Assembly: GCF_006539185.1 (NCBI RefSeq)
Contig: NZ_BJMN01000023.1
Coordinates: 106,161 to 170,160 of the forward strand
Origin: Streptomyces gardneri
Lineage (GTDB): Bacteria; Actinomycetota; Actinomycetes; Streptomycetales; Streptomycetaceae
DNA length: 64,000 bases
Reading direction: 5' to 3'
The notes beneath the pieces are model-generated. The model saw only the letters and a program-made list of their open reading frames with translations, was not told the DNA's origin and did no database searches. The position numbers and the translations under genes are program-made. Shown piece by piece: positions 32,901-39,316 of this stretch. The number at the start of each line of letters is the position of its first letter. Positions within the stretch are counted from its first letter, which is position 1.

Positions 32901-32930
32901 TTGACAGGAGCTATGGTCTAAACCAATGCT
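32901..32930 (+). promoter_or_regulatory. Rightward promoter candidate for the oxygenase operon
   Basis: TTGACA (32901-32906) is a perfect -35 hexamer. The -10 is less clear: AATGCT after an 18-nt spacer is a weak match. A GntR/DasR-like palindrome lies between the two, a position suited for repression. Confidence 0.4.
32914..32925. promoter_or_regulatory. GntR/DasR-like palindromic site 2
   Basis: TGGTCTAAACCA matches TGGTCTAGACCA with one mismatch. It lies between -35 and -10 of the rightward promoter, 104 bp from site 1 (centre to centre, close to ten helical turns). Confidence 0.5.
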
Positions 32931-32984
32931 GCTGCGTAATCGGCAGCGACCGTCCTCGGCCCTGACCCGTCCTGGAGGGACCAC

Positions 32985-34094
32985 ATGACGACCCCCGCTC
33001 CCCACGGCCGCTCACGCCGCCCCCGTCTGCACAGAGCGGCGTCGGACCTTCCGTACTTCAGCGCGGACGGCGAGTCCTATCTCGCCCAGACCACCTTGCG
33101 GGAGCTGAAGAAGTCCCGCCCCCTGCGGGTGCTGTCCGAGGAGGACTTCGCCCATTGGCAGACGTACGGGTACGTCATCGTCCGGGAGGCCGTCCCGGCG
33201 GAGGACGCCCGGCGACTCCTCGACTTCACCTGGGAGTTCCAGGGCCTCGACCCGGACCGGCCGGAGAGCTGGTACGAGGACCGGCCGTTCCGCTCCGAGC
33301 TGGACCAGCAGCTGCACGTGTACGGATTCGTCGAGGCGTACCACCACCAACTGCTGTGGAACAGCCGCCAGTCGCAGCGCGTCTACGACGCCTTCGTCGA
33401 CGTGTGGGACTGCGAGGAGCTGTGGGTCACGCTGGACCGGCTCAACCTCAATCCGCCCAACGTCGGGAACCGTGACCGCGCTCTGATCGAGCCCACGGAC
33501 CGGGGCTTCGACATCGAGCTGCACTGGGACATCGACACCACGCTCGGCGTCCCGCCGCAGCGGGTGCAGGGGATCATCGCGCTCAACGACACCCGGCCCG
33601 AGACGGGCGGATTCCAGTGCGACCCGGAGCTGTTCCGGCGGTTCGAGGAGTGGAGGGTCGCCCAGCCTGCCGGCCGGGACCCGCTGCGTCCCGCCGTGGA
33701 CCGGACCGAGTTCCCCGTCGAACGGCCCGATCTCCACCCCGGTGACCTGCTGATCTGGAACGGCCTCCTCGCCCATGGCGTGGCACGCAACGCCTCCGAG
33801 AACGGCGTGCGGGCGGTCCAGTACCTGTCGATGATGCCGGCGCTCGAGGAGCACGAGAGGCTGCGACGCTCCCGCGTCGAGTCCTGGCGGCACCTGCGCA
33901 CCCCCCGCTGGAACCGCACCCTCGTCGGCGATCCGGTGCTGCACGAGTCCAAGCGCTACCCCACGGCCGAACTGACCGAGCTCGGCAGCCGGCTCCTCGG
34001 GCTCACCTCGTGGCACGAGACCGTCGACGCCGGCGCGGCCGCGGCCGGCGGTCGGAGCGGGGACGGAGAACCGGCGTGCGCCGTGCCTGCCTGA
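32985..34094 (+). CDS. PhyH-type Fe(II)/2-oxoglutarate dioxygenase
   Basis: A 369-residue protein of the phytanoyl-CoA dioxygenase family. FAHWQTYGYVIVREAVPAEDARRLLDF is the usual start of the fold. The iron-binding HxD is His180-Trp-Asp182 in IELHWDID, the distal His is about 264 in GLLAHGVARN, and a following Arg (ENGVRAVQYLSM) would bind 2-oxoglutarate. It should hydroxylate, desaturate or chlorinate-like activate a C-H bond; Asp at the second ligand position argues against halogenation. The substrate may be the carrier-bound amino acid or a derivative. It is the first gene of the rightward operon, and its stop overlaps the next gene by 19 bp. Confidence 0.85.
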   Translation: MTTPAPHGRSRRPRLHRAASDLPYFSADGESYLAQTTLRELKKSRPLRVLSEEDFAHWQTYGYVIVREAVPAEDARRLLDFTWEFQGLDPDRPESWYEDRPFRSELDQQLHVYGFVEAYHHQLLWNSRQSQRVYDAFVDVWDCEELWVTLDRLNLNPPNVGNRDRALIEPTDRGFDIELHWDIDTTLGVPPQRVQGIIALNDTRPETGGFQCDPELFRRFEEWRVAQPAGRDPLRPAVDRTEFPVERPDLHPGDLLIWNGLLAHGVARNASENGVRAVQYLSMMPALEEHERLRRSRVESWRHLRTPRWNRTLVGDPVLHESKRYPTAELTELGSRLLGLTSWHETVDAGAAAAGGRSGDGEPACAVPA

Positions 34095-35398
34095 CCCTGC
34101 CCACCAACCGGGCCTGCTCCGAGACCATCAGGGCGGTCGCCGAGGAGGCCGCCTACGGCGCCCGCCGGTTCGGCGTCGAGGTGCATCTCCTGGTCCTTGA
34201 CTCCTCGGAGGCCCCGGTGCTCGCCGGGCACCGGGAGGCCGTGGCCGGCCTGCCGCCGGTTCCGGGCGTGGTCGTCCACCACCTCGACGAGACCGAGCAG
34301 CGGACCTTCCTCCGGGAGGTGATCGCCCGGTCGGGCGTCGCCGCGCCCGAGCGGGTGCTCGATCTGCTGCTGCCGTCCCGCGTGTCCTACGGCGCCTGCA
34401 CCGACCGTGCCTTCCTGATCGCGGAGGCCCTGGGCTGCGCTTCGGTGCACCGCCGGGACTCCGACAGCCGCTACCAGTACCGTTCCGGACAGCCGGACGA
34501 CGGCGAACCGGTCTTCCCGATCCACCACGAGCTGACGTCCCTGGGCCGGCTGCCCGCCGACGTCGCCGGGCTCGTGTCGCGGAGCAGGCTCGACCCGGCG
34601 TGCGCGGACCGGCCGGTGGCCATGGTCGGCGGCTCCTTCGTCGGTGAGATGTCCGTGGACGTCGAGGAGATCCGCCGGCTCGATCCCGCCGTCTACGAGG
34701 ACGTCATCGGCCTTTCGGTCCCCGACGGCTATCCGGAGATCTGGCGCAGGAACCTCATCGCCGAGTCGTTCCGCGGCGCCGGGACCACCCCCTTCACCCG
34801 CGACCTCTCGACGCTCACCAACGTCAGCCCCACGCGCGTGGACATGTGCAACATCGCCTTCGGCCGCGAGGTCTACGGCCGGGTGCCGCTGCCTCCCGCC
34901 ACCGACACCATCGGCAGCGACTACTTCCTCATCCACCTGGTCCACGACGCCCGGCTGCCCGGCGTCCTCCACAACCGCCACATCGTCAACTTCCATACGA
35001 ACGAGCGTCGTTCCGACGCGGGCTTCCTCGCCTACCACCGGCGGCTCGCCAAGTTCTTCCTGTCCACGCCGTACCTCGACGCCGTGTACGACCGGATGGC
35101 CGCCGCCGGAGCGGAGCTCCTCGACTCCGAAGGCCGTGTCCGCGCGGCCTCCGTCGCCGGGTTCGTCAGGGACAGCACGCGCCTGGACCCCGTGGAGAAC
35201 GCCGAGCGCCTCGACGTCGTCGACCGCTCGTACCGCAAGCTCGGCGGCCGATACGCCGAGGCCGCCGACGTCCTCGCCGCCGAGCGCGAGCGGCTCCTCG
35301 ACGAGGCCCGGGCCGACATGGAGGACTTCGCCCTCCTGATCGACGCCTGGGGCCCCCTGACCCGCTCCACGAAGTCCGTGAAAGGCAGCACATGGTGA
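34076..35398 (+). CDS. DUF6271 family protein
   Basis: A 440-residue protein I place in DUF6271 from memory. Segments such as RRACLTLPTNRACSETIRAVAEEA, VEVHLLVLDSSEAPVL, VSYGACTDRAFLIAEALGC and SVHRRDSDSRYQY have the look of a nucleotide-sugar-type GT-A Rossmann fold (with DSD as possible DxD motif), followed by PPATDTIGSDYFLIHLVHDA and NRHIVNFHTNERRSDAGFLAYHR. A glycosyltransferase-like activity is therefore possible but not established. GTG at 34076 follows GGAG and lies within the end of the oxygenase gene. Its stop overlaps the start of the condensation gene (ATGGTGA). The tight packing indicates one operon. Confidence 0.72.
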   Translation: MRRACLTLPTNRACSETIRAVAEEAAYGARRFGVEVHLLVLDSSEAPVLAGHREAVAGLPPVPGVVVHHLDETEQRTFLREVIARSGVAAPERVLDLLLPSRVSYGACTDRAFLIAEALGCASVHRRDSDSRYQYRSGQPDDGEPVFPIHHELTSLGRLPADVAGLVSRSRLDPACADRPVAMVGGSFVGEMSVDVEEIRRLDPAVYEDVIGLSVPDGYPEIWRRNLIAESFRGAGTTPFTRDLSTLTNVSPTRVDMCNIAFGREVYGRVPLPPATDTIGSDYFLIHLVHDARLPGVLHNRHIVNFHTNERRSDAGFLAYHRRLAKFFLSTPYLDAVYDRMAAAGAELLDSEGRVRAASVAGFVRDSTRLDPVENAERLDVVDRSYRKLGGRYAEAADVLAAERERLLDEARADMEDFALLIDAWGPLTRSTKSVKGSTW

Positions 35399-37218
35399 GT
35401 GAGCGAGACTCCTCGCGGCTCCGGGACACCCCCGCACACCCCCGTACGGCCACCCTCACCGTCGCGTACGAGGGCGGCGAGGAGCGCCGGGGTCCCGTCA
35501 CGATGGGGCAGGCCAACATGATCCGCTGCGTCCTGCGGGACGAGCCCGAGCACATCAACATCCACGACGTGTGGCCGGTGCCCGCCGGGACCCGGACGGG
35601 GGAGGCCGTCGACGCACTGCGCACCCTCGCGGTACGGCACGAGGCCCTGCGCACCACCTTCCCCCATCCCCCGGGCTCCGCTCCCCGCGAGCAAGTCGTC
35701 GCCGCCGCCGGGACGTTCACTGTCTCCGTCCTGGACCACGACGAGCTTCCCGGCGAACCCGCCGCCTACGCCGAGTCGTTGGCGCGCGAGGCCCGTGACG
35801 AGCGCTTCCACCTGGACCGGGACTTCCCCCTGCGGGTGACCCTGGTCGCCCTCGGCGGCGCGCCGGTCTTCGCCGCCATGGCGGCCAGCCATGCCGTCAC
35901 CGACATCAGCGCCCTCGCCGTCCTCAAGGAGGACTGGCTCACGCTGCTGTCCGGTGGGACGCTGCCTCCGCAGACGGCCCTCACGCCCCTGGACCTCGCC
36001 GCCGAGGAGGCGGCCCCGAAGGGACTCCGCAAGTCCGCGGCCTCGCTGGGGTACTGGGAGCGGATCATCCGCACCGGGCCGCAGGCGATGTTCGCGGAAC
36101 CGGGCGCCGAGGGCACCGAGGTCGGCGCGCCGCGGCTCACCCTCCGGTCACGGCGGGGCGCCCGCGCCCTGGCGCTCGTGGCGGAGCGGACCGGCGGCCT
36201 CCCGGCGACGGTGCTGCTCACGGCCTGGTGCGCGCTCCTCGCGCACCGTACGGGCCAGCCCGAATGCGTGACCGCCGTCCCGACCTCCAACCGGTACGAG
36301 CCCCGGCTGACCCGCTCGGTCAACACCCTCTCCCAGGACGCCCTGCTCTGCCTCGACGTCCGGGTCCCGTCCTTCGACGTGCTCCTCAGCAAGGCCTGGG
36401 GGGCGGCGCTCAACGCCTACCGGCACAGCCGGTTCGACGCGGTGAGTCTGTGGGAGATGATCGACCGGGCGACCTTCGAGCGCGGCAGCCGGTTCACCCG
36501 CGACGTCGCCTTCAACGACGTGAGCACCCTGCCCACCGCACTGCCCTCCACGCTTCCTACCGCGCTCCCTTCCGCGCACGATCCGGCCGCGCCCTCCCCC
36601 GGCGACGAGACCGCCATCGGCCCTGAGCTGGAGCTCAGTTGGGGCGAGGAGCAGGTGCTGCCCACGCGCGTCCTGACCTTCGTCCACGAGACGGACCCGC
36701 TGCTGCGCCTCGGCGTGTGGGCGGACCCCGCCCTGTTCACCCGGGAGCAGGCCGAGGGCTTCGTCGTCGGCCTGGTGCGCCTCCTGGAGGCGGCCGCCAC
36801 CGGGGACGTGCCGCTGGACGCGCTCACCGAGGTGACCGGGGTCCGGCCGGTCGAGCGCGGCCCGGGCTGGGAGCGCGTGGACGGCTCCTGGGTCTCGCCG
36901 CTCGCCGTGGCGGAGGCCCTGAGCCGGGCCCTCGACGGCGTACCCGTACACGTCACGACGGATCCCCCGCACGGCGACGGGTCGCCGGAAGGGGAGGCCG
37001 CGCGGGCCCTCACGGCGTACATCGCCGCCGGGGGCGCCCCGCTGACGCCGGCCGCGGCGCACGCCGCGTTCATGGACGTCCTCCCTGGCCGTCCCGAACT
37101 CCTGGCCCCCCGCCGGTACGTGATCGTCCAGAACCCGCCGGCGGAGGCCGACCTGAGCGGCGCCTGGCTCCGGCAGCAGATTCTCTCGGAAGGGACCGGC
37201 CGGGACCGGCGGATGTGA
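35392..37218 (+). CDS. Stand-alone condensation-domain protein
   Basis: A 608-residue protein of the NRPS condensation/chloramphenicol acetyltransferase-like fold. The N-terminal region MGQANMIRC and DEPEHINIHDVWPV fit the donor-side start of C domains. The catalytic HHxxxDG motif is degenerate: SHAVTDI with His167 (the general base position) and Asp171 kept, the first His replaced by Ser and the Gly by Ile. LPATVLLTAWCALLAHRTGQPE, TSNRYEPRLTRSVNTLSQDALL and AFNDVS belong to the second lobe. A repeat LPTALPS/TLPTALPS followed by a Pro-rich linker interrupts the second lobe near residues 382-410. About 130 residues after the fold (from DGSWVSPLAVAEALSRAL) are unassigned. It could condense the carrier-bound aminoacyl group with an amine. 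Confidence 0.8.
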   Translation: MVSERDSSRLRDTPAHPRTATLTVAYEGGEERRGPVTMGQANMIRCVLRDEPEHINIHDVWPVPAGTRTGEAVDALRTLAVRHEALRTTFPHPPGSAPREQVVAAAGTFTVSVLDHDELPGEPAAYAESLAREARDERFHLDRDFPLRVTLVALGGAPVFAAMAASHAVTDISALAVLKEDWLTLLSGGTLPPQTALTPLDLAAEEAAPKGLRKSAASLGYWERIIRTGPQAMFAEPGAEGTEVGAPRLTLRSRRGARALALVAERTGGLPATVLLTAWCALLAHRTGQPECVTAVPTSNRYEPRLTRSVNTLSQDALLCLDVRVPSFDVLLSKAWGAALNAYRHSRFDAVSLWEMIDRATFERGSRFTRDVAFNDVSTLPTALPSTLPTALPSAHDPAAPSPGDETAIGPELELSWGEEQVLPTRVLTFVHETDPLLRLGVWADPALFTREQAEGFVVGLVRLLEAAATGDVPLDALTEVTGVRPVERGPGWERVDGSWVSPLAVAEALSRALDGVPVHVTTDPPHGDGSPEGEAARALTAYIAAGGAPLTPAAAHAAFMDVLPGRPELLAPRRYVIVQNPPAEADLSGAWLRQQILSEGTGRDRRM

Positions 37219-37219
37219 C

Positions 37220-38497
37220 ATGACGATGGATACCGATGGAGTGACCGTCCGGCAGAAGCCGGAACTCCTTCCCAGCCCGTGGCGGTCGCACCGCTTCCGG
37301 CTGTTCTTCACCGCGCGCAGCGCGTCGCTGCTCGCCGACGGCATGCTGATGGTCTCGCTCACGACAGCCGTCCTCGGCGCGGGATACGGGGCCAGTGGCG
37401 TCGGATACGCGCTGGCCGCGTGGATGGCACCGATCGTCCTGCTGGTCCTGGTCGGCGGCGTCCTCGCCGACCGGTTCACCCCGCAGGTGATGATGGTCGG
37501 CGCCGACGTGGTGCGCCTGGTGGCCATGCTCGCGCTCGCGGCCCTGCTGGCCGCGGGCGGGGTACGGCTCTGGCACATCATGGCGCTGCTCGCGCTCAGC
37601 GGCGCCGCGACGGCCATGTTCCAGCCGGGCCTGGCGAGCATGGTCCCCCAGGTCGCCGAGGACATCCAGCGGGCCAACGCGCTGCTGCGGATATCCGAGG
37701 CGATCTGCACCCTGCTCGGCCCGGGTCTCGCCGGGCTCCTCGTCGCCTACTGGGACGTGGCGGGCTCCTTCCTGGTCATCGCGGCGGCGTACGCGCTCAG
37801 CGCGCTGGGCCTCGCGCCGCTGCGGAAGCTGAACACCGCGAAGGACGACAGTGCCGACCCGCTGTGGCAGCGGTTGGCGACGGGGTGGCATGAGTTCCGG
37901 TCCCGGTCCTGGCTGTGGGGCGTCATCGCCGTCTGGGCGGTCTACGGTCTGTTCGTCTTCGGCCCGGCGCTGCCGCTGGGCGCGGCGCTGCTCACCGAGC
38001 AGCACGGGGCGAGCGGCTACGGCTGGATCGCCTCCGCCGACGGGGCCGGCACGATCGTGGGCGGGCTGCTCGGCATGCGCGTCAAGCCTCGCCGCCCGCT
38101 CGTCGCGGGCGTCCTCGCCATGCTGTTCTTCTCGCTCAACCCCCTGGCCCCGGCCCTCGGCTGGTCGTTCACGCTCACGGCGGTCACGGGCGTCGTGGCC
38201 GGCTGCGGTTTCGCCTTCTGGGGGGTGATGTGGGCGACCAGCGTGCAGTCCCACATCCCCCTGGCCGTCCTCAGCCGTGTCTCGGCCTACGACATCGCCG
38301 GCTCCATCATGGTGATCCCGCTGGGCCGGGCCCTGGCCGGTCCGGCGGCGGAGTCCTTCGGCGCCGACCGGGTCCTGCTCTTCTCGGCCGTGACGGGTGT
38401 CGTGCTCCTCGGGGTCATGCTCTGCGTCCCGGCGGTTCGGGGGCTCGGCCGGGCGCCGGTGGTCGACGGCGCGACGGACGAGGGCCGCACGGGTTAG
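37220..38497 (+). CDS. MFS transporter, probable product exporter
   Basis: A 425-residue protein with about twelve membrane helices of the major facilitator superfamily. The region GGVLADRFTPQVMMVGADVVRLV between helices 2 and 3 is the usual MFS-A motif. The layout matches enterobactin exporter (EntS)-like or macrolide efflux proteins. The ATG at 37220 starts one base after the stop of the condensation gene, so it belongs to the same operon and likely exports the product or gives self-resistance. A convergent ComB-like gene follows after 49 bp. Confidence 0.88.
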   Translation: MTMDTDGVTVRQKPELLPSPWRSHRFRLFFTARSASLLADGMLMVSLTTAVLGAGYGASGVGYALAAWMAPIVLLVLVGGVLADRFTPQVMMVGADVVRLVAMLALAALLAAGGVRLWHIMALLALSGAATAMFQPGLASMVPQVAEDIQRANALLRISEAICTLLGPGLAGLLVAYWDVAGSFLVIAAAYALSALGLAPLRKLNTAKDDSADPLWQRLATGWHEFRSRSWLWGVIAVWAVYGLFVFGPALPLGAALLTEQHGASGYGWIASADGAGTIVGGLLGMRVKPRRPLVAGVLAMLFFSLNPLAPALGWSFTLTAVTGVVAGCGFAFWGVMWATSVQSHIPLAVLSRVSAYDIAGSIMVIPLGRALAGPAAESFGADRVLLFSAVTGVVLLGVMLCVPAVRGLGRAPVVDGATDEGRTG

Positions 38498-38546
38498 GGG
38501 CTGTCCGGCGGATCAGGGTGGCGGTGGAGGCCGCCGGCGTCCGGGC

Positions 38547-39242
38547 TCAGGCCTGGTCGGTCGGCGACGGCACGGCGCACGGGCGGAGGACCATGAGCGA
38601 GTCCTCCAGGGTCGCCACCATGGCGAACGGGAAGCGGTCGAGCTCGAGGCAGAGTGCGACGTCGTCGGGGTGGGCTCCTTGACGCACGCCCTCCCTCAAC
38701 TCGGCGGCGGCGCGTGACGTGTCGGCGCGGCGGAGGAACTCCGTCGCGTCGACGTCCGTCTCGGTGGCCCTGCGGGCGATGTACTGGGCGCATGCCAGGT
38801 CCTCGTCGGCGCGCCCGTCCTCGCCGGTGACCACGAACGTCACACCGTCGCTCCCTCGTGCCCGCAGGACCCCCGCCGTCGCCTCGGCCACCACGAAGCC
38901 GGCGCACAGCACCAGCGAGGCGTCCTTGACCGCGAGGGCGCCGACGGTCCCCGCCGTGGTCTTCTGGACGACGGTCCGTCCGCCGAGGTCGAGGGAGCGC
39001 AGCAGTCCCGGGGAGTTGACGGCGTCGAACCCGGGCGCGGGCGCACCGTCCTTGAGCCCGACCCAGTCCGGGTGGCGGGCCTTGAGCGCCAGGACTTCGT
39101 CCAGCGACCCCGCGAGGACGATCTTCTCCGCTCCTCGGGCGAAGGCCCAGGCGGCCACCGTGTAGGCGCGCATGACGTCGACGACGACGGCCACGGAGGG
39201 GACTTCGACCACGTCGGCGATGGAGAGGAATCGAGCGTCCAT
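38547..39242 (-). CDS. ComB-like 2-phosphosulfolactate phosphatase family protein
   Basis: A 231-residue protein of the ComB fold. Features are VAVVVDVMRAYTVAAWAFARGAEKIVLAGSLDEVLALKA at the start, the block FDAVNSPGLL near residues 72-81, then VVQKTTAGTVGALAV and ASLVLCAGFVVAEAT, and FVVTGEDGRADEDLACAQYIA with acidic residues that bind magnesium in the family. In methanogens ComB dephosphorylates 2-phosphosulfolactate for coenzyme M; in streptomycetes the substrate is unknown. It is convergent with the MFS gene and not obviously part of the cluster. Confidence 0.83.
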   Translation of the reverse strand: MDARFLSIADVVEVPSVAVVVDVMRAYTVAAWAFARGAEKIVLAGSLDEVLALKARHPDWVGLKDGAPAPGFDAVNSPGLLRSLDLGGRTVVQKTTAGTVGALAVKDASLVLCAGFVVAEATAGVLRARGSDGVTFVVTGEDGRADEDLACAQYIARRATETDVDATEFLRRADTSRAAAELREGVRQGAHPDDVALCLELDRFPFAMVATLEDSLMVLRPCAVPSPTDQA

Positions 39243-39316
39243 CCCTTCATGATCGCGTATGCCCGGGCCGGAACACCCGGGCAGTGACGCGCATCACGTC
39301 GACGGCGCCCGGTCCG

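Larger units (their letters stand above)
32562..32984. other. Divergent promoter region of the aminoacyl-carrier cluster
   Basis: These 423 bp contain no gene. They hold a leftward promoter candidate (32787-32816), a rightward -35 candidate (32901-32906), and two palindromes related to TGGTCTAGACCA (32810-32821 and 32914-32925). The leftward leader of about 220 nt is long, with an Arg/Gly-coding-like GC-rich stretch but no good open frame. Confidence 0.6.

Noticed and set aside
38501..38540. CCGGCGG ... CCGCCGG inverted repeat between the MFS and ComB-like genes
   Set aside because: The loop is 19 nt and the stem only 7 bp, so a terminator call is not secure.
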